A stretch of DNA of 64,000 nt, taken from Sphaerochaeta associata. Its GTDB lineage: Bacteria; Spirochaetota; Spirochaetia; Sphaerochaetales; Sphaerochaetaceae. Position numbers and translations under genes: made by a program. The stretch's first letter is position 1; each line of letters starts with the position of its first letter. The notes beneath the pieces are model-generated. The model worked only from the letters and a program-made list of their open reading frames with translations, was not told the origin of the DNA and did no database searches. Shown one piece after another: positions 33,540 to 40,413 of the stretch. The stretch lies in NCBI RefSeq assembly GCF_022869165.1, contig NZ_CP094929.1, positions 2,542,001-2,606,000 of the forward strand, written 5' to 3'.

Positions 33540-34892
33540 TTACAGGGCGCTGATTGCGAGGTTGTCGGCAACCTGCTTCTTGAACTCTGCGAGAGCAGCG
33601 GAGCGGGACTTGTTTCCTGCGCTGTAGGAACGAACCTGATCACGCCAGTACATGTTGATGGTCTCATCATACTGGGTCTTGTTCTTACCGGTGGCGAAAG
33701 CGCCGGCGGGTACGAATACGTCAAACATATCCTGTCCACCGAGGAACGGCAGGGTGCCGTCGCTCTTCTTCATGACCGTACCGGAAGCAACAGTGTCCTT
33801 GGTTCCGCCGGGACCATTGAGGGTGCCGTTGGCCCAGAAGTACTGCAGACCGGTCTCGGAGCTGTCCAGGGTGATCCATTCGATAATCTTGCCCACTGCG
33901 TCCTTGACGGGGCTGTTGTTGTTTGCAATAACCCACGTACCGCCCCAGAAGAATCCTACCGGAGGTTCGCACACTGCCCAGTCACCATAGGTGCCTTCAC
34001 CGGGCTTGGTTCCACCGCTGTTGCCGGCCATGACGTAATTGATCAGCCATGCGGGACCGAAGAAACCAAATACCTTCTTGGCACCGGCGTCTTTCATGTC
34101 GGCAAACCAAGCATCGGTCCAGTCGCGGGTGTCGTTGTGATACCCCTTATCGAGCATGGTCTTGGCAATGTCAAGGAAATCTTCACGGGTCTTGTCGACA
34201 TAGAGCTTTCCGTCTACGATCCATCCCTTCGGGGAAGAGCCTTCGATGGCGTGCCAGATGTCTCCGTCACCGCTGATGATGGCGTAGTTTTTCTTGCGAA
34301 GGTCTTCTGCAGCCTGGAAGAATTTCTCCCAACCCGGACCGACCTTGGATCCGACTACTGCTGGATCGTCGGTGCCCCAGACGTCTTTTGCAATAGAGCG
34401 GCGATAGATGAAAGCTCCACCGGTTGCCTGATAGCCCAAACCTACCAGCTCACCCTTGCTGTTGCTTCCGATGTCAACAGTATAAGGAGCGATATCGGAT
34501 TCCTTAAGCTTCTTGTCTACATCGATGCCCAAGGATTTGTAGGGAGCTGCGAAATGTGCAGCATCACCCTGGGTATACTTCAGGACGAATGCAGACTCTG
34601 CACAGTAGAGGTCGGGAGCATTGTCTCCACCCGAAGCAAGGGCCTGGTCAAGTGCCGGCTGATAAGCTCCGTCAGTGGTGGCGATGATGGTTGTGTTGAT
34701 CTCATAGTCGAAATCGGGATTAAGTGCTTTGTACTTTTCGAGCATCTTGGGCACTTCATCGGTGAAGCTCCAAAGATTGATGACCTTTCTCGCAGGGGCC
34801 TTGGCGGCTTCAGTCTGGCCGGCGGCGAACAGCGAGAGACTCATGCAGACGACCAGCAGCAAACTGACGACGATGCGCATGTTCCGTTTCAT
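33540..34892 (-). CDS. Extracellular solute-binding protein family 1 (sugar ABC transporter)
   Basis: A 450-residue periplasmic sugar-binding protein. A basic N-terminus and hydrophobic stretch (IVVSLLLVVCMSLSLFAAG) form a signal peptide ending before QTEA. VINLWSFTDEVPKMLEKYK is the usual first strand, and TWVIANNNSPVKDAVGKIIEW is a typical C-lobe element. AAGGAGG precedes the ATG. It heads the sugar operon and lies directly downstream of the LacI-kinase and response-regulator genes; palindromes in its upstream region are likely operators. Confidence 0.93.
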   Translation of the reverse strand: MKRNMRIVVSLLLVVCMSLSLFAAGQTEAAKAPARKVINLWSFTDEVPKMLEKYKALNPDFDYEINTTIIATTDGAYQPALDQALASGGDNAPDLYCAESAFVLKYTQGDAAHFAAPYKSLGIDVDKKLKESDIAPYTVDIGSNSKGELVGLGYQATGGAFIYRRSIAKDVWGTDDPAVVGSKVGPGWEKFFQAAEDLRKKNYAIISGDGDIWHAIEGSSPKGWIVDGKLYVDKTREDFLDIAKTMLDKGYHNDTRDWTDAWFADMKDAGAKKVFGFFGPAWLINYVMAGNSGGTKPGEGTYGDWAVCEPPVGFFWGGTWVIANNNSPVKDAVGKIIEWITLDSSETGLQYFWANGTLNGPGGTKDTVASGTVMKKSDGTLPFLGGQDMFDVFVPAGAFATGKNKTQYDETINMYWRDQVRSYSAGNKSRSAALAEFKKQVADNLAISAL

Positions 34893-34913
34893 ACAGATTC
34901 CTCCTTACATTGT

Positions 34914-34976
34914 ATATGTCCAAGACATATGAACGATTACCACGCAGGCTACTTTGCTTTCGTACAACGCTTGTAC
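34914..34976 (-). promoter_or_regulatory. Operator-like palindromes upstream of the sugar-binding-protein gene
   Basis: Two perfect inverted repeats lie just upstream of the gene: ATATGTC-CAA-GACATAT (34914-34930) and GTACAA-CGC-TTGTAC (34962-34976). The first abuts a TACAAT-like box (34909-34914, minus strand). A third, TAGGAC-ATTT-GTCCTA, lies farther up at about 35053-35068, close to the response-regulator stop. The arrangement suits binding by the NarL-type regulator or a LacI-type repressor. Confidence 0.5.
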
Positions 34977-35076
34977 TGAACAGAGGTTCCCACAACCATC
35001 ATACTAGAAGAGGCTGAGCGAGAATGACACTAGGTGTTTGTCTTGACTTTGGATAGGACATTTGTCCTAGGTTTCA

Positions 35077-35733
35077 TCAACGTTCGTTGCTTTTCACCCA
35101 TTGGATCGCAAACCTGCGCAGAGAGCCTGCGTCGTTTATCGACAGCTTGTGACGGATGTTATCCCTATAGACATTGATGGTCTTGACCGAGAGGTTGAGG
35201 TTCTGTGCTATCTCGGAGACACCGAACCCTTGACCCAGGAGGCGCAGGACCTCCATCTCCCTGATGCTCAGCAGCTTTACCGGATCGATTTCCTCCCGAC
35301 TGTCCCCAAGCAGCATCGTGTCCAGCATCCGTTCGCGCATATCCTTGGACAAGTAGATTTTTCCCTTGAGCACCAACTCGATGGCATCGAGCAGCGAGGA
35401 GGCTGCTTCCTGTTTCATCACATATCCCTTTGCCCCCGCCTTCAAGGCACTGGAAGCGTAGATGATTTCATCGTACATCGATACAACGATGCAGGAAATC
35501 CTGGGATGGGTGGTTTTCAACGTCTTGACCAGCTCAAGACCGTTCTCCTGCTGCAACGAGATGTCCACCAGAGCCACATCAACCTCGATCGAATCGAGCA
35601 ATGAGAGAGCCTGGGTGATGGTGGTCGCCTCAGCGGTTACCTTGTAACGCCGGACATTTTCTATGACACTGGCCAGGCCCTGCCTGAACAGGGGGTGGTC
35701 ATCCACCAAGAGGAATCGAACGGTATGATTCAT
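35077..35733 (-). CDS. NarL/LuxR-type response regulator
   Basis: A 218-residue two-component regulator. The receiver domain has the acidic pair in LLVDDHPLFRQGL, the phospho-acceptor Asp in VALVDISLQQENGLEL and a Lys in KAGAKGYVMKQE. The C-terminal LuxR-type helix-turn-helix reads LSIREMEVLRLLGQG ... LSVKTINVYRDNIRHKL. Its ATG overlaps the stop of the histidine kinase gene (ATGA), so the two are a pair. The adjacent sugar ABC operon is the likely target. Confidence 0.95.
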   Translation of the reverse strand: MNHTVRFLLVDDHPLFRQGLASVIENVRRYKVTAEATTITQALSLLDSIEVDVALVDISLQQENGLELVKTLKTTHPRISCIVVSMYDEIIYASSALKAGAKGYVMKQEAASSLLDAIELVLKGKIYLSKDMRERMLDTMLLGDSREEIDPVKLLSIREMEVLRLLGQGFGVSEIAQNLNLSVKTINVYRDNIRHKLSINDAGSLRRFAIQWVKSNER

Positions 35734-38048
35734 GCATGCTTCTCCTTCAGTAGTACGCTCACCGTCGTACCCTCCTCGTTGCTCTGGATGGTAAGCTCGG
35801 CATCAGCCATGGCTGCACGATTGCGCATGATTCTCAGTCCCAGCCCGCGCTTTTGCAGCTTCTTGGGTAGTCCCGTCCCATCATCGCTTACGGTGAGGCA
35901 CAGGGTGGTTTCACCTTCCTCTCCATCAATTCTGCTGGATGAGATCTCTATATGGCTTGCATGTGAGTGCTTGATGGCATTGGTCAGTGCTTCCTGCACG
36001 ATACGGAACAAGTTGAGCTCCCGGGTGGGGTCCTTTATATGAAACAAGGGATCGACATTCACATCAATCTCCACCTGGGCATACCGCAGGCTGTCCGCCA
36101 CCAACGCCTCCAGTCGCTTCTGGAAACTCGAGTGTTCGAGGTCAAGCGGCATCAGGCCGCGACTGATCGTCTTGATTTTGCTTATCGCCTCATTCAAATG
36201 CCTGCTGATGGACTCAAGCTCATCGGCAATGATGCCTTCTTTGTTTCCCAATCGTTGCTTGGCAGAGGAAGCCAACAAGGAGATGCCAAGCAGGTATTGG
36301 CACAAATCGTCGTGGAGGTCCTGCCCGATCCGTTCCATGGTCTTGGTTGAAATCTCCATGACCTCCTGTTCCAGCTCCGTCCGCCGCTTGATCTCAGAAA
36401 GCAGGTCCTGTGTTCTCACTCTCACCTGCTCCTCAAGATTCTTTTCGTGCTTTCGAATCTGAGAGAGAAGCAACGAACCTTTGAAAGTGCTGGACACCTG
36501 CTCCTGCAGCACATCATAGAGAGCGGGCAGCACCATGCCGAAGGGGACCAGGAAGTAACCAAGCGGCTCATCCATATAGACAAGCGGAAGCAGGACCCAA
36601 CGACGCTGTTTCCACGTTTTCCCCAACACAGGGGGAAGAATCTCCTGTGCCGGGAACGTAGAGGAGAAGGCCTGCTCGTCCTCGAGATCCTGAATGGTCA
36701 TCAGCAACTGAACCTGGTCCGAACGGTTGAGAAACTTGACCAAATACCCTTCATGTATGCCGAAGAGGTGCAAGCTTTGTTTGAGATTGATCATCAACTG
36801 CTCAAGCTCGAAGGTTCCGCTGAGCATGGCGCTTACTTTGCGAAGCGAGTCGAACGAACACTCCACAGCCACACGCTTTGCTGCCTGGAAGCGGCCGATC
36901 TTGTCTCCGATGAGCGCTCTTGCAGCTCCGGTGAGCATCGCCTGTGTCTTGCTGCTGAGATCGCTTTCCACGCTTGTCTTATACTCGATCACCGAAAGAT
37001 ACTCGTTCCAACGATGCATCGAACCGCTTTCGCTTGCAGTGGCATCAAGGGCACGGTTGAGCCGGAAAATCATTTGATGGTAGTCACCAAGGCGCATCAG
37101 ACGCAGCAGGTCCTGAACGGCCAGTCTCTCCGCCGGGGTTGCATAGCTTGGCAGCTCGTGCAAACCCGGAGTATAGCTGACATGGGGATTGCAACCGCAT
37201 GACTCCCTGATCACCGCCGTGCAAGGCAGTGTGATATGCTCCTCCTCCCCTCCCGCCATGATCCGGTCAAGGACATCGATGGCAAGAACGCCCATCTCAT
37301 ACAGCGGCTGGACGACGGTGGTCAGGGGGGGAAGCGTATAGCGGGAGGGGTCCAGTCCATCGAATCCGATGACCGACACATCGTCGGGAACCCGAAGACC
37401 CGATGCGGCAAGCTCTTCCAAGGCTCCCTGGGCCATCCAGTCGTTGAGACAGACGAGGCAGTCGAACGTCAGGTGATTGTCGAGTAGATACCGGACAGCC
37501 TCCCTTCCCGCCACATCGGTGAAGGTACCGGGCATGATCAGGGCGGGATCGACTTCGATGCCGTGAGCCTGAAGCTCTTGGATGCAGGCACTCAGTCTTC
37601 GTATCGACTCCTCATGGGTTTCAGGGCCTTTGAGGATGGCAAACCGACGACGGTGGTGCACTTCAATCAGGTGCTGCACCAGTGAAGCGATGCCCTCATC
37701 GCCTTCCACTGTTATATCGCTCATCCCCTGCATTCGCATGCCGATGGAAACCCTGGGCAATGAAGACCAAGGAGAGAAGAACTTGTTCAAATCAACGGTT
37801 GTAAAAAAGGTGGCCAACGAAGAAGCGATGATTATCAGCCCGTCTATGTTCTGTTCACTGGCAAGATGGTAAGCGAGGTTGGAGGAGGCTTCACTGGCGA
37901 TCGGCGATCCAAGACGGGAGCCGATGAAGGAAATCGTGCCGATATTGCGCTTCTTGGCTTCCTGTTCCATGGCATGCCAGAGGGCCGATTGATACTCATC
38001 ATCCAGACTGGCAGTAAATATTCCGATACAACGATGCTTGGACTGCAA
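35730..38048 (-). CDS. Cytosolic sensor histidine kinase with LacI-like sugar-binding domain
   Basis: A 772-residue protein without signal peptide or membrane segment. Residues about 6-286 are a periplasmic-binding-like domain of the LacI/GalR group (CIGIFTASLDDEYQ, DGLIIIASSL, LVCLNDWMAQGALEEL, VSVIGFDGLDPSRYTLPPLTTV) but with no DNA-binding HTH. A Cys pair (ESCGCNP) ends it. A helical part and a GAF-like region follow, then a coiled coil (530-570). The HisKA_3 motif IGQDLHDDLCQYLLG carries His 579, followed by an HATPase with EALTNAIKHSHA and GTGLPKKLQKRGLGL. The start is inferred as a TTG with AAGGAG six bases upstream; the longer frame to 38198 crosses the promoter. Confidence 0.88.
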   Translation of the reverse strand: MQSKHRCIGIFTASLDDEYQSALWHAMEQEAKKRNIGTISFIGSRLGSPIASEASSNLAYHLASEQNIDGLIIIASSLATFFTTVDLNKFFSPWSSLPRVSIGMRMQGMSDITVEGDEGIASLVQHLIEVHHRRRFAILKGPETHEESIRRLSACIQELQAHGIEVDPALIMPGTFTDVAGREAVRYLLDNHLTFDCLVCLNDWMAQGALEELAASGLRVPDDVSVIGFDGLDPSRYTLPPLTTVVQPLYEMGVLAIDVLDRIMAGGEEEHITLPCTAVIRESCGCNPHVSYTPGLHELPSYATPAERLAVQDLLRLMRLGDYHQMIFRLNRALDATASESGSMHRWNEYLSVIEYKTSVESDLSSKTQAMLTGAARALIGDKIGRFQAAKRVAVECSFDSLRKVSAMLSGTFELEQLMINLKQSLHLFGIHEGYLVKFLNRSDQVQLLMTIQDLEDEQAFSSTFPAQEILPPVLGKTWKQRRWVLLPLVYMDEPLGYFLVPFGMVLPALYDVLQEQVSSTFKGSLLLSQIRKHEKNLEEQVRVRTQDLLSEIKRRTELEQEVMEISTKTMERIGQDLHDDLCQYLLGISLLASSAKQRLGNKEGIIADELESISRHLNEAISKIKTISRGLMPLDLEHSSFQKRLEALVADSLRYAQVEIDVNVDPLFHIKDPTRELNLFRIVQEALTNAIKHSHASHIEISSSRIDGEEGETTLCLTVSDDGTGLPKKLQKRGLGLRIMRNRAAMADAELTIQSNEEGTTVSVLLKEKHA

Positions 38049-38078
38049 AACACGCTCCTTACGCGACGGCTTTCTCTC

Positions 38079-38106
38079 ATCATACCGTATGGAACAAGGA
38101 TTGCAA
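38079..38106 (-). promoter_or_regulatory. Promoter of the sensor kinase/response regulator operon
   Basis: On the minus strand TTGCAA (38101-38106), 16 bases, TATGAT (38079-38084). The predicted start near 38072 leaves a leader containing AAGGAG before the TTG start at 38048. This supports the shorter kinase start. Confidence 0.6.
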
Positions 38107-38136
38107 TGATAGGGTTGTCGCTGGAACAAAGCTTGG

Positions 38137-38493
38137 TTATTGGTACTTCTTCCCGGTGAGCATGTCGTAGGGCAGAGAAAGGGAGACCTGCTCTTCACCC
38201 TTTTGCAGTATGAGGCGGGAACCTTCCAGTCTGCAGCAGCGAATCAACATTTTTCCATTGACTCCCTTCAGAGAGATGCCCTGCATCAAGGACTGGACAT
38301 CCTGGATGTCCGTCCCTACCCTCCTGCCGGTAAATGGGCAGTAGACGGGCCGGATATGGACGGAGGAGAACACCGAATCGTCGTTTTCAATCGAGACGGT
38401 CAGGCGCATATCCATGTGGTAGGAGTAGGCATATACAGCAAGTGAATGCTTGGCATCCACTGCAAGTGCAAGAGCAGGTGTGTTTTCGTCCAT
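38137..38493 (-). CDS. Hypothetical protein, 118 residues, leaderless promoter
   Basis: I do not recognise this protein. It has mixed charged and beta-prone sequence (LTVSIENDDSVFSSVHI; RLEGSRLILQKGEEQVSLSL) and no signal peptide or membrane segment. The PVYCPFTGRRVGTDIQDV stretch and RCCRLEG carry its three Cys residues. The main support for a real gene is its promoter: a perfect TTGACA-17-TATAAT with the ATG eight bases after the -10 box. It lies upstream of the kinase on the same strand, but the kinase has its own promoter. A shadow frame exists on the other strand. Confidence 0.6.
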   Translation of the reverse strand: MDENTPALALAVDAKHSLAVYAYSYHMDMRLTVSIENDDSVFSSVHIRPVYCPFTGRRVGTDIQDVQSLMQGISLKGVNGKMLIRCCRLEGSRLILQKGEEQVSLSLPYDMLTGKKYQ

Positions 38494-38501
38494 ATTTTTT
38501 T

Positions 38502-38530
38502 ATTATATAGAAATAGTTCAACCTTGTCAA
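38502..38530 (-). promoter_or_regulatory. Perfect consensus sigma-70 promoter
   Basis: On the minus strand TTGACA (38525-38530), exactly 17 bases, TATAAT (38502-38507), then seven A and one T before the ATG at 38493. Both hexamers match consensus at all positions. Confidence 0.85.
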
Positions 38531-38559
38531 AAGAGTGACAGGGCCGATATAAAAAGGAA

Positions 38560-38600
38560 GGCAACCCGCCGTGCGACCATTGTCACCTCAACAAGTTGCC
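38560..38600 (-). terminator. GGCAAC/GTTGCC element downstream of tRNA-fMet
   Basis: GGCAAC (38560-38565) and GTTGCC (38595-38600) bracket a 29-base loop; on the minus strand TTCCTTTTTAT follows. It lies 80 bases past the initiator tRNA. It shares ends, length (41 bases) and T-rich flank with the element at 29140-29179. Confidence 0.45.
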
Positions 38601-38680
38601 CAAAAGCTTGGTAGAATCAGGAATCACCGTCCTGCTGTGTACCTTTGTACATTCAACAGTCCATTCATCAGCCAACTATT

Positions 38681-38753
<73 letters not shown>

Positions 38754-38768
38754 CCGAATTTCCTACCA

Positions 38769-38797
38769 ACTATAGGGGAAATGGAAAATCTTGTCAA
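38769..38797 (-). promoter_or_regulatory. Promoter of initiator tRNA-fMet
   Basis: On the minus strand TTGACA (38792-38797), 17 bases, TATAGT (38769-38774); the tRNA 5' end at 38753 is 16 bases after the -10 box. Confidence 0.8.
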
Positions 38798-38799
38798 CT

Positions 38800-39066
38800 A
38801 GAACTATAAATATTCCTTGAAATCTTCAGCTCTCATATCTCATATCTCTATATTATATACTTTTACTTCCGTTCCCATTCATCAGCAACCAGGGAACGAG
38901 TCTTCACGCCGTGTGCCGACCAGCGTTGAACTTCAGCTGTACACATCAATGCATGCCATCGTCCATGAGCGAGGTACCTGTACACGTGGCAACACCGTGG
39001 AGTGTAAAAAACCAGATGCTTATAGTTGATAATTTTTTCTCATATTTCGGTACTTTTAATAATTTA
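38800..39066. other. Non-coding stretch between tRNA-fMet and the aminotransferase gene
   Basis: No convincing gene is seen. The stretch has A+T-rich ends and a G+C-richer middle. Around 38985-39010 a weak stem (TACAC ... GTGTA) followed by AAAAAA could form. The remainder shows no repeat, tRNA or conserved reading frame. Confidence 0.5.
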
Positions 39067-39096
39067 TTGACACTGAGTGATACTTCGTTGTATATT
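39067..39096 (+). promoter_or_regulatory. Promoter of the peptide-catabolic cluster
   Basis: TTGACA (39067-39072), 18 bases, TATATT (39091-39096). The start near 39103 gives a leader of about 32 bases with AAAGAGG before the ATG at 39135. Confidence 0.65.
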
Positions 39097-39134
39097 TATG
39101 CACAACATTGAATATAATTTTCAAAAGAGGTTTT

Positions 39135-40328
39135 ATGCAAAAGGACGCTGCAGCACTATTCAGTCATGAATCAATCAATCTCACTGCGCTGAAGGCCAAG
39201 GCATTCAATTTCCGATGGGCGGAAGTTGACGAGGGAGTCATCCCGATGACAGCCGCCGACCCCGACTTTCCCGTAGCCCCTGAAATTGTGCAGTCCATCC
39301 AGGATTACATCAAGGACGGGTATTTCTCCTATACTCCGCACACAGGGTTCCCTCGGTTCAAGCAATCAATGGCCCGATATGTCAATGAGAAGAAAGCGGA
39401 GGGAATCGAGGCTGATTTGGTTCTTCCCATAGACAGTGCCGCACGCGGGATGTACATCATTGCCGAAACAGTCCTTGCACCTGGAGACGAAGTCATTGTG
39501 TTCGATCCGGTTGACTATCTCTTCAGGGAATCCACCCTGGCCGCTGGAGGAAAGGTGGTCCTGTTCCCCGCCAAGGTCACCGAGGACGAGCGGATCGACT
39601 TGAGCAATCTTGAATCATATGTTACTCCGAAAACTAAAATGATCTGCCTGTGCAATCCGCATAACCCTCTGGGTTTGGTGTATTCCAAGGAAGACCTTGA
39701 GCACATCCTGGCAATAGCGAACAAGTATGACTTGTGGATCATGAACGATGAGATCTGGTCCGATATCGTCTATTCCGAACGTCCGTTTACAAGCATCCTT
39801 TCTCTCGGAAAAGCCTTGAACAAGAAAACCCTCAGCGTCTTTGGCTTCTCCAAAAGTTTCGGCATTGCATCCCTGCGTGCCGGAGCCCTGTATGCAACCC
39901 AACCGGAGATTTTCCAGGAATTGGTTAAGAAATCCGGGGTCTTGACCACAGCCGGAGGCATAACGGCAATCTCGCAGATAGCTGCGATCACTTGTCTGGA
40001 CTCGTGCGGTTATTGGCTGGATGCGTTTCTCAAGCATCTTCAGGCAAACCGCGACCATGCCGTACAGCGCCTGAGGGCGATGCCCTATGTTTCGGTGCGT
40101 AAACCCCAGGCAACCTATCTGCTGTTCATCGACATCTCGGCAACAGGCCTCTCTTCAGAAACTTTTGCAGCCAGGCTCCGTACGGAAGGCCGTCTTGCCC
40201 TCGTTCCTGGCACGGCACGCTTCTTCGGACCAGGAGCCGAGGGGTATGTGCGCCTCTGCTTTGCAACTTCGCGCCAGCTGCTTGATGAAGGGCTGGACCG
40301 TCTCGAGGCGTTTTTGAACAGCCTGTAA
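39135..40328 (+). CDS. PLP-dependent aminotransferase class I/II (MalY/PatB-like)
   Basis: A 397-residue fold-type-I enzyme similar to cystathionine beta-lyase or MalY-like aminotransferases. The N-terminal FRWAEVDEGVIPMTAADPDFPV, the LCNPHNPLGLVYS block, NDEIWSDIVY (Asp contacting the cofactor) and GFSKSFGIASLRAG with the Schiff-base Lys are all present. An upstream in-frame start exists at 39108, but AAAGAGG precedes the ATG at 39135. It begins the cluster that also encodes a peptide importer, four peptidases and RidA. An imine-producing beta-lyase or transaminase reaction would fit RidA downstream. Confidence 0.88.
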   Translation: MQKDAAALFSHESINLTALKAKAFNFRWAEVDEGVIPMTAADPDFPVAPEIVQSIQDYIKDGYFSYTPHTGFPRFKQSMARYVNEKKAEGIEADLVLPIDSAARGMYIIAETVLAPGDEVIVFDPVDYLFRESTLAAGGKVVLFPAKVTEDERIDLSNLESYVTPKTKMICLCNPHNPLGLVYSKEDLEHILAIANKYDLWIMNDEIWSDIVYSERPFTSILSLGKALNKKTLSVFGFSKSFGIASLRAGALYATQPEIFQELVKKSGVLTTAGGITAISQIAAITCLDSCGYWLDAFLKHLQANRDHAVQRLRAMPYVSVRKPQATYLLFIDISATGLSSETFAARLRTEGRLALVPGTARFFGPGAEGYVRLCFATSRQLLDEGLDRLEAFLNSL

Positions 40329-40413
40329 ATGCAAGGAAACTTACTGTTGTGCGTTTCAGAAACACCTGAAGCAAACACATTGAGGATACGTTACATCATG
40401 GAGGAAAAGGTAC

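Noticed and set aside
33477-34979. A 500-codon open frame on the plus strand opposite the sugar-binding-protein gene
   Set aside because: The minus-strand gene has a signal peptide, family-1 motifs and a ribosome site; the plus frame has no recognisable motif and reflects codon bias of the real gene.
38140-38445. Plus-strand frame overlapping the unknown 118-residue gene
   Set aside because: The minus strand has the perfect promoter and start geometry; the plus frame has neither.
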